The notes: generated by a model not told the origin, from the sequence alone. A DNA stretch of 64,000 nucleotides from Paenibacillus sp. PAMC 26794 (GCF_000316035.1 NZ_ANHX01000011.1:310001-374000); one strand, 5' to 3'; numbered from the stretch's first letter, positions 9,622 through 18,994 are shown. Translations and numbers: made by a program.

Positions 9622-11388
9622 TCAGTTGTGTAGGATAGTTGCCGGATCAAGCTGTCTGTACAAAATGCGGTACCCATAGGGGTCAAGCTTAATATTCATC
9701 ATTCCATCGGTTGGAAACACAGGCTCTTCAGTTAATGCATCTTTCCAGTCTTTCGTTTCCATAGGATGAGAAAGCGTTCGATCTTGAGGTGTATTGTTCA
9801 TCCATACGGTAAAGTGAAGGTTGTCATCCACACGCTCGTACACGATACAGGGATCATTGTGATCAGCCTTGAGGAATCGGAAGCGCCCTTTGCGCAGGGC
9901 TTCATTGCTTTTGCGTAAATCGATCATCAGACGATAGAAATCATACAATTCTCTGTCTTGCTTGTCCGGGTCCCATTCCATACATTTTCGACAATCCGGG
10001 TCAGCATCACCACTAATTCCCACCTCATCGCCGTAGAAGATACAAGGTGTACCGATATACGTGAAAAGAAATACAACCGATAACTTTAATCGGCGTTTAT
10101 CTTCCCCTAACCGAGTGAGCAGGCGAGGGGTATCATGGCTACACAGCATATTAAAGATCACTTCGTTTGTTTGTTGCGGATAGCGCATAATCAGTGAACC
10201 CATCTCGTTGGCAAAATGATAACCATCCATTGAACCGCAGAAGAACTGAAGCACTTTGTCGGCAAATGGATAATTCATGACGGAATCGAATTGATCCCCC
10301 ATGAGCCATGTCAAGGAGTCGCTCCATACTTCACCAACAATATAGGCTTCAGGATTCGCTGCCTTAACAACCTTGCGAAAATCACGCCAGAAATGGTTGT
10401 CCACCTCATTTGCTACATCCAGACGCCACCCATCCAGCTTGATCTCCTTGATCCAGTACTCAGCTACATCAAGTAGATATGCCTTAACCTCAGGGTTGGC
10501 TGTATTGAACTTGGGCATGTTGCCATAGAAACCAAATGTATCGTAGGTTGGTATACCGTCCTTGATCTGAACCGGATATTCATTGATGTGGAACCAATCG
10601 GCATACTTAGAGTTTTTTCCATTCTGGAGAACGTCTTGAAAAGGAGGGAAGTCTTCGCTGCAATGGTTAAACACCGCGTCAAGCATGACACGTATACCCA
10701 GGCGATGACATTCTTCTGTCAATTGTTTGAGCAGGGCATTATCACCGAAATGGGGGTCGACTTTTTTATAATCAATCGTGTCGTATTTGTGGTAGGAATT
10801 GGCTTGGAATAACGGGGTAAAGTAAATGGCGTTCACGCCAAGTTCATTTAAGTCACACAGATGATCCAGCACACCTTGCAGATCTCCACCAAAATAATTG
10901 TCCAACTCAGGTTTGCCACCCCAGTCATGGGTTTCTTTTAGACTCAGCTTAGGATCTCCATTAGCAAACCGTTCCGTCATGATCTGATAAAAGACGGCTT
11001 CTTTGGCCCACTCGGGCACCTTAAACACATCAATTTCATGTATATACGAGAACTCATAATATCCTCCGGTTGGATAGGGGGTCTCATAATGAATTCCGTT
11101 ATCCGCAAGAAAAACATCTTCTGAACCGGCAGTTATCCGAAATATATAGGTGAGACGTTTGAATTGTGGTTTGACGGCAGCCTCCCAATAATCAAACATG
11201 TTATCCGAAGCAGCCTTCTCCAATTGAATTTCCTTGTACGTTCCATTCCAATCGTACTTATCTCCGGTCAGTGCAGTCACGTATTGCACATCATTACGTT
11301 TGGTTCGTACGCGCAGATGTATGGTAGACGAATTATAAGCATAAGCCCACTTGTCACGAGGAACATGATACATGGCTTCGAGCAGCAT
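9622..11388 (-). CDS. GH13 alpha-glycosidase, neopullulanase/maltogenic amylase type
   Basis: A 588-aa GH13 enzyme of the cyclomaltodextrinase / maltogenic amylase / neopullulanase group. It has the diagnostic N-terminal CBM34-like domain (about 1-125) used for dimerisation. The barrel regions are VMLDAVFNHC, GWRLDVANEV with the nucleophile Asp, VGEVWSDS with the acid/base Glu, and CSHDTPR with the stabilising Asp. No signal peptide is visible, so it should act in the cytoplasm on imported maltodextrins or on glycogen. ATG start with AGGAGGTG. Its convergent placement after glgA suggests a role in glycogen or maltodextrin breakdown. The exact specificity cannot be read from sequence. Confidence 0.9.
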   Translation of the reverse strand: MLLEAMYHVPRDKWAYAYNSSTIHLRVRTKRNDVQYVTALTGDKYDWNGTYKEIQLEKAASDNMFDYWEAAVKPQFKRLTYIFRITAGSEDVFLADNGIHYETPYPTGGYYEFSYIHEIDVFKVPEWAKEAVFYQIMTERFANGDPKLSLKETHDWGGKPELDNYFGGDLQGVLDHLCDLNELGVNAIYFTPLFQANSYHKYDTIDYKKVDPHFGDNALLKQLTEECHRLGIRVMLDAVFNHCSEDFPPFQDVLQNGKNSKYADWFHINEYPVQIKDGIPTYDTFGFYGNMPKFNTANPEVKAYLLDVAEYWIKEIKLDGWRLDVANEVDNHFWRDFRKVVKAANPEAYIVGEVWSDSLTWLMGDQFDSVMNYPFADKVLQFFCGSMDGYHFANEMGSLIMRYPQQTNEVIFNMLCSHDTPRLLTRLGEDKRRLKLSVVFLFTYIGTPCIFYGDEVGISGDADPDCRKCMEWDPDKQDRELYDFYRLMIDLRKSNEALRKGRFRFLKADHNDPCIVYERVDDNLHFTVWMNNTPQDRTLSHPMETKDWKDALTEEPVFPTDGMMNIKLDPYGYRILYRQLDPATILHN

Positions 11389-11583
11389 GACAGCACCTCC
11401 TGAATATAGGATAAGTTATGAAAACCGGTCTTTTGAACACGCACTTATAGCTATAATTAACCAAGTTAGCCAGCAAATGAATCACATTTACTGTAATGAA
11501 ATGTATTGTTTTCATCGTTTTCAAAGGTTTCTTTCACAGCATTTCCAGCTTCTTACTGAATATACTTACAGCTAATTTAGAAA

Positions 11584-11634
11584 AAGGGTGCCCTGAACAG
11601 CTTGGAATTCAAGATTGTTCAGGGCACCCTTATA
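11584..11634 (-). terminator. Terminator after the M20 peptidase gene
   Basis: A 14-bp perfect stem (GGGTGCCCTGAACA / TGTTCAGGGCACCC) with a 16-nt loop, preceded on the plus strand by AAAAA, which gives a U-run on the minus strand. It lies just past the stop at 11655. Confidence 0.85.
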
Positions 11635-11654
11635 TAACATGTTGAAAGTGAATC

Positions 11655-12830
11655 TTAGCGAATAGCTTGCTCGAACTCTGTGCGGATGGATTGAAGCAAC
11701 TCCGGCCGGCTCAGTACGTCATAGGCTGTTGTAGCAAGTGCCTTTGCTCCCAGAATCATGCCATCCAGCGCGCGCTCTTGAAGTGCAAGATCACGGAAAG
11801 CTATGGAGTGCAGTGTATGCACCTCATCCACAACACGAATGTAGGGATGGATTGCAGGACATTTCAGGGAAACGTTACCGATGTCCATAGAGCCGTGATC
11901 ATTACCACTCACAATCTCTTCTTGCGGGATACCAAGTTCCATCAGATTTTGACTAAACGCAGCTGAGAATGCTTCATTGGTAACCATCTCGTCATACGAC
12001 GTTTCATAGTTGGATGTCACCAGCTTGCAACCTGTCTGGAGAGCAGAACCTTCAGCGATCTGAATCACACGTTCTGTGAGGATATTCAGTTCTTTACGAG
12101 TTGCTGCCCGTACATAAAATTGCGCAGAAGCATAGTCAGGAATGATATTTGCTACCTGACCTCCGTTGTTGATCACACCATGAATCCGAACGGTGCTTTT
12201 CACTTGTTGACGGAATGCATTAATCCCGTTGAACGTTTGAATGACAGCATCAAGTGCATTAATACCTTCGTGCGGACTTGCAGCGGCATGTGAAGATCGG
12301 CCATGGAATTCAAATTGCACAGCATCAATAGCCAGCGAGCTGCCTGACTTTTCGTAGGCATAATATGGATGCGCCATGAGAGCGACGTCACAGTCATCGA
12401 ACAAACCTGCTTCCGCCATCGGAACTTTGGCACCACGTGTCTCTTCAGCGGGTGTGCCAAACACTTTAATCGTTCCACCTACTTCATCCAGAATGGATTT
12501 TAGCCCAACAGCAGCTCCAAGACTCATCATACAGATCAGATGGTGACCACAAGCGTGACCGATCTCCGGCAAGGCGTCATATTCGCACAATAAAGCAATG
12601 GTAGGGCCGGGTGTGGCGGCTGAATAGGTTCCGATAAAGGCTGTCTCCAGACCGAGGATTGGAGCCTCTACAGTGAAACCGTGGAAGAGCAGTTCTTCTT
12701 TCAAACGGGCAGAAGCGAGATACTCTTCATTTCCCAGTTCGGGGTTGGCACCGATATATGATGAAATGGCTTTAAAACGGGAAGCATATTGATCAATAAC
12801 CGTCAGAATTTGTGATTTGTTAGCTGTCAT
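11655..12830 (-). CDS. M20 family metallopeptidase / amidohydrolase
   Basis: A 391-aa M20D-type zinc hydrolase (hippurate hydrolase / aminobenzoyl-glutamate hydrolase group). Metal and catalytic residues are visible in CEYDALPEIGHACGHHL and in GTPAEETRG; the dimerisation domain is about 180-290 and the last ligand region is IHPYIRVVDEVHTLHS. ATG 12830 was chosen because AAGGAG precedes it; a start 36 bp upstream has none. It is divergent from the amino-acid ABC transporter, so it may release amino acids from N-acyl or peptide conjugates. That link is inference. Confidence 0.88.
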   Translation of the reverse strand: MTANKSQILTVIDQYASRFKAISSYIGANPELGNEEYLASARLKEELLFHGFTVEAPILGLETAFIGTYSAATPGPTIALLCEYDALPEIGHACGHHLICMMSLGAAVGLKSILDEVGGTIKVFGTPAEETRGAKVPMAEAGLFDDCDVALMAHPYYAYEKSGSSLAIDAVQFEFHGRSSHAAASPHEGINALDAVIQTFNGINAFRQQVKSTVRIHGVINNGGQVANIIPDYASAQFYVRAATRKELNILTERVIQIAEGSALQTGCKLVTSNYETSYDEMVTNEAFSAAFSQNLMELGIPQEEIVSGNDHGSMDIGNVSLKCPAIHPYIRVVDEVHTLHSIAFRDLALQERALDGMILGAKALATTAYDVLSRPELLQSIRTEFEQAIR

Positions 12831-12929
12831 TAGTAAACTCCTTATGCAAAAATGAAAATAATTCATTGATTATATCATGTTTGCTTTATTTTTTCAGAAA
12901 CAAGTCAAGATTCGTAACGTCAAAATGCA

Positions 12930-12958
12930 TTGCATAATCATGCATTGTACTTTATAAT
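12930..12958 (+). promoter_or_regulatory. Sigma-A promoter with overlapping ARG-box-like palindrome
   Basis: TTGCAT (12930-12935), a 17-bp spacer and TATAAT (12953-12958), 55 bp before the amino-acid transporter gene. TGCATAATCATGCA (12931-12944) is a palindrome laid over the -35 and spacer; it has the TGnAT-4-ATnCA layout of arginine-repressor boxes. Confidence 0.72.
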
Positions 12959-13013
12959 GACTCAGTCATCAACATGAGAAGCATACAACGTATTGTAAGG
13001 GGAGAGAACAAGG

Positions 13014-14477
13014 TTGAAATTAATAAGTCGTTACACCATGATGCTGTTGACCTTTGTTGTTCTGCTGACGACTGCCGTTCCTGTGGCACTTGCAAGTGGG
13101 ACTACAGACAATTCAAGCAGTAAAAAACTGGTGCTCGGTACAAGTGCCGATTTTGCACCATATGAATTCCATAAAGTGATTAATGGCAAAGATGAAATCG
13201 TCGGCTTCGATATTGAGATCGCCAAAGAGATTGCCAAAGATCTTGGCGCTGAGCTTGTGATTGAGGATATGGGCTTCGACGGTCTTCTGCCTTCATTGCA
13301 GAGCGGGCGTGTTGATCTGGTGATTTCAGGTATGACGCCGACGGATGAGCGGAAGAAAAGTATCGATTTTTCCGACACCTATTATAAATCAAAACAAGTG
13401 ATTATGGTTCGCAATGTGGATAAAGACAAATATCCAACTATGGCAGAACTTGAAAATGCGAAGATTGGCGTTCAGAAAGGCTCCATTCAGGAAACGATCG
13501 GACAGAGTATTCCAGGAGCGAAGCTTACTGCGCTGGATAAAATCTCGGATATCGTGCTTCAACTGCAAACAAAACGCATTGACGCGGCAATCGTTGAAGA
13601 TACCGTTGCTGCAGGTTATCTGGACGATATCATTGGACTTGCTGCTGCTGTTCCGGACGAAGAGCAAGCAGAAGCGGCAATTGGGATTCGTAAAGGTAAT
13701 ACCGAGCTGCTAGCTGCAGTAAATGGAACACTGGAGCGACTGAAAAGTGAAGATAAAATCAATCAGATGGTGACGGACGCCAGCCTCTTGATGGCGGATA
13801 AAGCGAACAAATCACAAAATATTTTCCAAGTATTCTGGGAGTACAAAAGTTTCTATGCTACAGGTGTAGGATACACACTTCTGTTGTCTGCACTTGGGGT
13901 TATCTTCGGGGTAATTATTGGATTGATCATCTGTTTGTTCCGTTTGCATGACGCTGCAATCTTGCGCTGGATCGGTACGGCTTATGTTGAAGTTATCCGT
14001 GGTACACCGATGCTGGTACAGCTGATGATTATCTATTATGGTATTTCCTTGACGTTTGGAATTAATTTCTCTGCTCTTCAAGCGGGTATTCTCACTCTTT
14101 CCATTAATAGTGGTGCCTATCTGGCGGAGATTTTCCGTGCAGGTATCCAAGGTGTGGATCGTGGTCAGTTGGAGGCAGCGCGTTCCCTCGGAATGGGCAG
14201 AGGGGCAGCAATGCGTTACATTATATTGCCACAAGCCTTCAAAGCTGTATTACCAGCGATCGGTAATGAATTCGTGACTATTATCAAAGAATCCTCCATT
14301 ATCTCCGTTATCGGTATGGTGGACATTATGTATCAGGCTAGCGTGGTCAAGAACATTACGTTCCAAGGGTTGAGTCCGTTTCTAATTGCAGCAGCCATCT
14401 ACTTTGTAATGACGTTCATTTTGTCCAAGCTGCTGGGACGACTGGAAAGGAAGTTGAGTGCAAGTGATAGACGTTAG
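13014..14477 (+). CDS. Amino-acid ABC transporter, substrate-binding protein fused to permease
   Basis: A 487-aa fusion. Residues 1-27 are a signal peptide ending ALA. Residues 38-255 are a family-3 solute-binding domain ([48 protein letters not shown]). After a linker, residues 285-480 are a HisM/GlnP-type permease with about five helices and the EAA loop ([23 protein letters not shown]). Such one-chain polar amino-acid transporters (ArtP/GlnP type) tether the binding domain to the membrane part. TTG start after AAGGGGAGAGAA. The stop overlaps the ATPase gene by 20 bp. The substrate is probably arginine, glutamine or a similar polar amino acid. Confidence 0.92.
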   Translation: MKLISRYTMMLLTFVVLLTTAVPVALASGTTDNSSSKKLVLGTSADFAPYEFHKVINGKDEIVGFDIEIAKEIAKDLGAELVIEDMGFDGLLPSLQSGRVDLVISGMTPTDERKKSIDFSDTYYKSKQVIMVRNVDKDKYPTMAELENAKIGVQKGSIQETIGQSIPGAKLTALDKISDIVLQLQTKRIDAAIVEDTVAAGYLDDIIGLAAAVPDEEQAEAAIGIRKGNTELLAAVNGTLERLKSEDKINQMVTDASLLMADKANKSQNIFQVFWEYKSFYATGVGYTLLLSALGVIFGVIIGLIICLFRLHDAAILRWIGTAYVEVIRGTPMLVQLMIIYYGISLTFGINFSALQAGILTLSINSGAYLAEIFRAGIQGVDRGQLEAARSLGMGRGAAMRYIILPQAFKAVLPAIGNEFVTIIKESSIISVIGMVDIMYQASVVKNITFQGLSPFLIAAAIYFVMTFILSKLLGRLERKLSASDRR

Positions 14478-15186
14478 ACAATTACACAAATCTTATGGAA
14501 ATAACGATGTGCTTAAGGGCATTAACGTGACGATTGGCAAAGGTGAGGTTGTCGTGGTCATCGGTCCTTCCGGTTCAGGTAAAAGCACTTTCTTGCGTTG
14601 TCTGAATTTGCTGGAACAGCCTACCTCAGGAGAGATTGATTTTGAAGGCGTGTCAATCACGGACCCTAAGCATAACATTAACGCAACTCGTGAGAAAATG
14701 GGCATGGTGTTCCAGCACTTCAACCTGTTCCCACACAAAACGGTACAGCAAAACATCACGATTGCTCCGATTAAAGTGAAGAAACAATCCACTCAGGAAG
14801 CGGAGAAAATTGCTGCTGATCTGCTTAACACCGTGGGCTTGTACGATAAAAAAGATACATTTCCGAATCAGCTGTCCGGTGGACAGAAGCAGCGGATCGC
14901 CATTGCAAGAGCATTGGCTATGCAGCCGCATGTGATGCTGTTTGACGAGCCTACTTCGGCACTGGACCCCGAGATGGTCGGTGAAGTGCTGGATGTCATG
15001 AAACGTCTTGCAGAAGGTGGGATGACCATGGTCATCGTAACGCATGAGATGGGTTTTGCACGTGAAGTGGGAGACCGAATCCTGTTCATGGATGGCGGGG
15101 TTATTGTGGAAGAGGGAACACCTGATGAGGTGTTTGGAGCACCGAAAAATTCACGTACACGTGATTTTCTTGCCAAAGTACTCTAA
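14458..15186 (+). CDS. Amino-acid ABC transporter ATP-binding protein
   Basis: A 242-aa ATPase of the GlnQ/ArtM family that powers the fused binding-protein/permease encoded just upstream. It has Walker [11 protein letters not shown]-loop [11 protein letters not shown], signature LSGGQKQR, Walker [15 protein letters not shown] and the H-loop VTHEMGF, all intact. GTG start, overlapping the preceding gene by 20 bp, which implies translational coupling. The C-terminal region ([14 protein letters not shown]) matches the family end. A strong terminator follows 15 bp after the stop, so the operon has two genes. Confidence 0.95.
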   Translation: MQVIDVRQLHKSYGNNDVLKGINVTIGKGEVVVVIGPSGSGKSTFLRCLNLLEQPTSGEIDFEGVSITDPKHNINATREKMGMVFQHFNLFPHKTVQQNITIAPIKVKKQSTQEAEKIAADLLNTVGLYDKKDTFPNQLSGGQKQRIAIARALAMQPHVMLFDEPTSALDPEMVGEVLDVMKRLAEGGMTMVIVTHEMGFAREVGDRILFMDGGVIVEEGTPDEVFGAPKNSRTRDFLAKVL

Positions 15187-15201
15187 ATGAAGTGATCGAA
15201 T

Positions 15202-15237
15202 AGCGTTACTGACTTCGAGTCGGTAACGCTATTTTTT
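15202..15237 (+). terminator. Terminator of the amino-acid transporter operon
   Basis: An 8-bp outer stem (AGCGTTAC / GTAACGCT) and an inner GACT-TCG-AGTC stem, followed by A and seven T. Confidence 0.88.
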
Positions 15238-15412
15238 TATGGATAATAATCACGTATGGATTAGGAAAAGTAACTATTCTGTTACCAAATGTAAAGGAAT
15301 CGGGTCGACCAATTTTTTTGAATTAACCAGTATTCTTACAAATGCTTACATGCTAAAAACCATTTGGTAAGAATTACTACAAGTCCAGGTTACAAAATTG
15401 TGATATATTGAA

Positions 15413-15588
15413 CTCTGCCGAAACTTCCTGACAGGGAGTGCGGGGGATGTAACGATGCAGATTGTGCAGGGGGAAGATCTACAGCACACTGCTTGGGGTG
15501 AATTAGGGGTACATACCGTCTCAAATGTAATGAAGAACCTATAGGGTGGGCTCCTCATCCGAATCCGACAACTAACTTCGCAGGCATA
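15413..15588 (+). ncRNA. c-di-AMP riboswitch (ydaO/yuaA type)
   Basis: The conserved blocks of the ydaO-type aptamer occur in order: GCCGAA at 15417-15422, CGGGGGA at 15441-15447, GGGGTGAA at 15494-15501, an AGGG block, then CCGAATCCGACAACTAAC followed by TTCGCAGGC up to 15585. TGCC (15416-15419) can pair with GGCA (15583-15586) as the closing helix. It lies directly before a LysM-3D cell-wall gene, a classic target of this class; known members turn expression off when c-di-AMP binds. No clear separate terminator was found between aptamer and start, so control may act on translation or on a structure I did not resolve. Confidence 0.9.
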
Positions 15589-15604
15589 ATGAGGGAGGAA
15601 GACC

Positions 15605-16279
15605 ATGATTAACAAGAAACGTATAGCCAAAACAGCAGTAGCATTATTGACAACAGCAATGCTCATTCAAGCCGTTCCGGCTCACGCCGATTCAGTTCAT
15701 GTGGCCAAAGAAGGGGATACCTTCTACACCTTATCAAAACAATATGGAGTAGCAATCAACACGTTGGTTAAAGCAAACAACGACATTTCGGCTTACAACA
15801 TTTATGGTGGTTTGAAAATTACGATTCCCGGTAAGGCAAACAATGTAGCCGCAGCTGCGGCTACGGAGAGCAAGACCCAAGCGAAGACTGTTACTACAGC
15901 AAGCTTGGACGTTAACGCAGATAACAAAGTTGTTCAAGCTTGGGGTAAAACATTCGATTACAGCAAAGCCGTGAACGTAAAAGCAACGGCTTACTCTGCA
16001 GATCCTTCTGAAAACGGAGGATGGGGTGCAGTCGATTATTTCGGAAATGACCTTGAACTGGGTACGATTGCAGTTGATCCAAGTGTAATTCCACTCGGAA
16101 CCAAAGTACTGGTAACAGGCCATAGTCATCCCGGATTGCCAAAACAGGCTTTTGTAGCCACAGCACGTGATGTGGGCGGTGCAATCAAGGGTCACCGGAT
16201 TGATATCTTTATCCCTGGTAGCAAGCAGTCTGTAAGCACATTTGGTTTCCAAGATATCGAGCTGTACATTCTGAAGTAG
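15605..16279 (+). CDS. Secreted LysM and 3D domain cell-wall protein
   Basis: A 224-aa secreted protein. The signal peptide (about 1-29) ends AHA. One LysM peptidoglycan-binding module (about 32-75) reads VHVAKEGDTFYTLSKQYG. A spacer follows, then a C-terminal 3D domain (about 125-224) with its three Asp residues in TIAVDPSVIPLGT, ATARDVGG and HRIDIFI. The 3D fold is shared with MltA-type lytic transglycosylases and RpfB/YocH proteins, so it probably cleaves or remodels peptidoglycan. ATG start after GAGGGAGGA. Its leader carries a c-di-AMP riboswitch, tying cell-wall turnover to osmotic and potassium signalling. Confidence 0.93.
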   Translation: MINKKRIAKTAVALLTTAMLIQAVPAHADSVHVAKEGDTFYTLSKQYGVAINTLVKANNDISAYNIYGGLKITIPGKANNVAAAAATESKTQAKTVTTASLDVNADNKVVQAWGKTFDYSKAVNVKATAYSADPSENGGWGAVDYFGNDLELGTIAVDPSVIPLGTKVLVTGHSHPGLPKQAFVATARDVGGAIKGHRIDIFIPGSKQSVSTFGFQDIELYILK

Positions 16280-16303
16280 AGAGTAAATTAAATGAATTCA
16301 AAC

Positions 16304-16349
16304 AGGGTGTCTGCCAATCGCTAATTTGCGATTGAACAGGCACCCTTTT
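16304..16349. terminator. Terminator between convergent genes
   Basis: AGGGTGTCTG (16304-16313) pairs with CAGGCACCCT (16337-16346); an inner AATCGC/GCGATT stem extends it, and TTTT follows. It serves the LysM-3D gene and possibly the convergent deacetylase gene. Confidence 0.8.
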
Positions 16350-16380
16350 AACATCGTTATCATTTCCTATCAAGGTTATC

Positions 16381-17196
16381 CTAATCTTTGGCCTTTGGCA
16401 ACTCCAACATCTCGTCCAAGGTGACCAGTTCATACCCCCGATTACGCAGTTCCACAATAATTTCGGGCAAAGCCTCAATCGTGCCTTTCAGGTTCGATCC
16501 TACACCGCCTCCTGCATGTTGTAGAACGATGGAGCCTGGTTTCACTGCAGATAGGATGTTATCTTTCACCTTTTCCTTGGATAGGCCTTTCCAGTCCAGC
16601 GAGTCAACGTTCCAGTTCACAATGCTATAATGTTGTCTGGCAGCCCATTGCAGCTGTTCTTCATTAATGTCTCCGTAAGGTGGCCGAATCATCTTGGGCG
16701 TATATCCTGCCAGGTGATGGATGATATCCCCGGTATGTAAAATTTGTTTGCGAAAGGCATTCATCGATAGCTTACTGAATTCCGGATGATTGTAGCTGTG
16801 ATTGCCAACGATATGACCTTCCTTAACCATGCGTTTCACGAGATCCGGATGTTTCTCAGCGCGACTACCCACGATGAAGAATGTAGCTCTGACTTTGTAT
16901 TTCTTTAACACATCCAGCACCTGTGGAGTAAATCGTGGATCGGGCACATCATCAAAAGTCAGTGCAACCTGCTTCGTTGAAGGACCATTGGTTTTGAACG
17001 TATCTGCATATTTTTGCCGGAGCTGTCCCAATGTCAATTGTTCTTCTTCCACGGAATCTGAACCTGAACCTGAACCTGAACCTGAACCTGATACCGATTC
17101 ACTTGGCGGGCTTGAAGCATCCCGCGATGAAGCTGGAGCATGATATCCTCCCAGAAAAATAACGATAACCAATACCATGATGAGGCGTACGCGCAT
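16381..17196 (-). CDS. Polysaccharide deacetylase (NodB family), membrane-anchored or secreted
   Basis: A 271-aa CE4 deacetylase. An N-terminal hydrophobic segment (about 3-20) acts as signal or anchor. It is followed by a Ser-Gly repeat linker and the NodB domain from about residue 75, with motif 1 ALTFDDVPD (Val where Gly is common), motif 2 GNHSYNHPEFS with the two metal His, motif 3 IRPPYGD, and the C-terminal VLQHAGG. It likely removes N-acetyl groups from peptidoglycan or a related wall polymer. ATG 17196 has AAGGAGG in front; an outer start at 17280 lacks one. Confidence 0.9.
   Translation of the reverse strand: MRVRLIMVLVIVIFLGGYHAPASSRDASSPPSESVSGSGSGSGSGSDSVEEEQLTLGQLRQKYADTFKTNGPSTKQVALTFDDVPDPRFTPQVLDVLKKYKVRATFFIVGSRAEKHPDLVKRMVKEGHIVGNHSYNHPEFSKLSMNAFRKQILHTGDIIHHLAGYTPKMIRPPYGDINEEQLQWAARQHYSIVNWNVDSLDWKGLSKEKVKDNILSAVKPGSIVLQHAGGGVGSNLKGTIEALPEIIVELRNRGYELVTLDEMLELPKAKD
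17061..17090 (-). repeat. Hexanucleotide tandem repeat encoding a Ser-Gly linker
   Basis: Five exact copies of AACCTG on the plus strand (CAGGTT on the coding strand), giving alternating Gly and Ser codons in the linker between membrane anchor and deacetylase domain. Slippage here would change linker length without shifting the frame. Confidence 0.85.
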
Positions 17197-17343
17197 TATA
17201 ACGGCCTCCTTTTCCAAAATGAAGTTCTCCTTGTTATGCCCGGGGGTTCCATAAAATATGCGTAGTGTGAGAAGTTTCATTGCCGATTTAGCTCATGACA
17301 GCCATAATTCCTCCATATATAACATATAGAAAAGGATAGGTGG

Positions 17344-17691
17344 ATGGGTATGAGTACATATGATTTGAAATCCATACGTTTACAGGTGATTGCAGCAGGA
17401 GAAGATAAGGTTTTTCTCGTTACCGGAGGAAAGGCGCATATTGGCGCCGTAGCCACGTTCTACGTGGATTATGAGCGCGTAAGCGGGACGACGGTACATA
17501 TTCCTGGGCATAAAGAACAAGAGCTGTGTGAGCGGCTTGCCCGAAAGGCTGCCTTGCAGCTGAAAGTAACCGTTACGGTGATCATGGGTATCCATTTTGA
17601 TTCCATTACACGGATGCAGATCGACGAAATCGTGCAGACTGCAGAAAGGTTGATGGAGGATCATCTGAACAAAGATAAACGATCTTCCTGA
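17344..17691 (+). CDS. Small protein resembling the LpdD prenylated-flavin chaperone domain
   Basis: A 115-aa soluble protein with no signal or membrane segment. The pattern GGKAHIGAVATFY, then IPGHKEQELCERLARKAA, then MGIHFDSITRMQIDEIV resembles the LpdD family (small partner of UbiD-like gallate decarboxylases, thought to handle prenylated FMN). No UbiD or UbiX gene is in the window, so the function is open. ATG 17344 is used; a second in-frame ATG at 17350 is better spaced from the purine-rich GGTGG region. It stands alone, divergent from the deacetylase gene and 110 bp before the pspA start. Confidence 0.5.
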   Translation: MGMSTYDLKSIRLQVIAAGEDKVFLVTGGKAHIGAVATFYVDYERVSGTTVHIPGHKEQELCERLARKAALQLKVTVTVIMGIHFDSITRMQIDEIVQTAERLMEDHLNKDKRSS

Positions 17692-17731
17692 CATAAGAGC
17701 CATCGAATGTTTTGATTTTATTTGCTAAAAT

Positions 17732-17759
17732 TGAAACGAGTTGTAGGTTGTTACGTATG
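17732..17759 (+). promoter_or_regulatory. ECF (sigma-W-like) promoter of the pspA cluster
   Basis: TGAAAC (17732-17737), a 16-bp spacer and CGTATG (17754-17759). This matches the TGAAAC-N16-CGTA pattern of sigma-W type ECF sigma factors, which drive pspA in Bacillus subtilis. The start codon is 43 bp downstream of the -10 element. Confidence 0.75.
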
Positions 17760-17802
17760 TATGTTTATATACGATGTAATATCGACTAGGAGGAATAACA
17801 TA

Positions 17803-18474
17803 ATGTCCATTTTCAAACGTTTGCGTGATCTAACCATGTCTAATGTTAACGCCATTATTGACAAGGCGGAAGATCCAATCAAGATGACGGACCAATATAT
17901 CCGTGACATGCAAGAGGATCTGGAAGATGCGGAGAAAGCAGTAGCTCAACAGATCGCTATTGAGAAGAAATTCAAGCAGTTGTTCGAAGAGCAGGAAGCT
18001 CTTGTGAAGAAACGTGAAGAGCAGGCGCATACGGCGGCACGTGCTCAGAATCTGGATCTGGCGCGACGCGCTCTGGAAGAGAAAAAGGTTGCTGAAGAGA
18101 AGATGGCTGAGTACAAAACCAGCTATGATCAAAATAAGGCTTCTGCAGATAACCTGCGTGGCAAGCTCGATGAGATGCGTAAGCAGTTGACTCAAATGAA
18201 GAACAAACGTGAGACATTGGTAGCTCGCTATAACGCAGCAAAAGCTCAAACGGAAATCAACAAAGCGCTGAATGGGTTTGGCTCTGATACCGCAAGTGCT
18301 GGCATGAAGCGTATGGAAGAGAAAATGATGCAGATGGAAGCACAGGCAGAAGCAAGCAACGAAATGTCATCCAAAGGCAAGTCTTTGGATGAAGAGTTCG
18401 AGAAGTTGGGTAAAGATCAGGCTGTTGAAGACGAACTCGCAGCATTGATGAAACAATACGATAATAAGAACTAA
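17803..18474 (+). CDS. pspA: PspA/IM30 family envelope-stress protein
   Basis: A 223-aa PspA/IM30 (ESCRT-III-like) protein. The N-terminal amphipathic helix (SIFKRLRDLTMSNVNAII) is followed by ALIDKAEDP-type residues and a long charged coiled coil to about 180. Its role is to coat and protect damaged cytoplasmic membrane. ATG 17803 has AGGAGGAATAACATA in front; an in-frame start at 17722 would add a hydrophobic extension foreign to the family. It heads a cluster with DUF350, DUF4178 and DUF4247 genes and lies behind an ECF-type promoter, so envelope stress is the likely inducer. Confidence 0.93.
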   Translation: MSIFKRLRDLTMSNVNAIIDKAEDPIKMTDQYIRDMQEDLEDAEKAVAQQIAIEKKFKQLFEEQEALVKKREEQAHTAARAQNLDLARRALEEKKVAEEKMAEYKTSYDQNKASADNLRGKLDEMRKQLTQMKNKRETLVARYNAAKAQTEINKALNGFGSDTASAGMKRMEEKMMQMEAQAEASNEMSSKGKSLDEEFEKLGKDQAVEDELAALMKQYDNKN

Positions 18475-18569
18475 TACCTTGGTTGTCAGCAGGGTTAACC
18501 AGCGGAGGAGAAGAGCGTTTCTCCTTCGCTTTTAAATGCGGTTCATGTTGATATGTGGGGGCTGTGTAA

Positions 18570-18971
18570 ATGGATTTGAATATTTTGGCGATGCTGGTCT
18601 GGACAGTATCTGGTTCGGTTTTGCTGTTTGTTTTGATGTATGTTGATTCACTGTTCACGAAATATAAAGATTTTGCTGAAGTTAAGGCCGGCAATATGGC
18701 CGTTACTACACGTATGGTTATGAAGTTATTTGCTCAAGGATATGTACTCGCTACGTCCATTTCTACGGCTGGTCATCTTGGAGAAGCATTGCTGGTCTCC
18801 GTTGTATCCTTTATCATTTTGTTGATTTTGGAGAGTGTCGTACACTTTATGATTCGCAGATGGGCCAATCTGGATCTGGATACCGGAATTCAGCAAGGGA
18901 AGACAGGATATGGCTTGTTCTCTGGCGCTTTACATATCGTGGGCGCACTGATTATTGCAGCTTGTTTATAA
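18570..18971 (+). CDS. DUF350 family membrane protein
   Basis: A 133-aa integral membrane protein with about four helices (around 8-27, 45-65, 70-92 and 112-132) and an invariant-looking loop GNMAVTTRMVMKLFAQGYVLA. This is the pattern of DUF350 proteins, which often come in tandem helical pairs and are repeatedly found beside pspA. ATG start with TGGGGG. It lies 95 bp after pspA and 23 bp before the DUF4178 gene. The molecular role is unknown; a membrane partner of PspA is the usual inference. Confidence 0.85.
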   Translation: MDLNILAMLVWTVSGSVLLFVLMYVDSLFTKYKDFAEVKAGNMAVTTRMVMKLFAQGYVLATSISTAGHLGEALLVSVVSFIILLILESVVHFMIRRWANLDLDTGIQQGKTGYGLFSGALHIVGALIIAACL

Positions 18972-18994
18972 GATAAGGAACAGGAGTAATTCTC

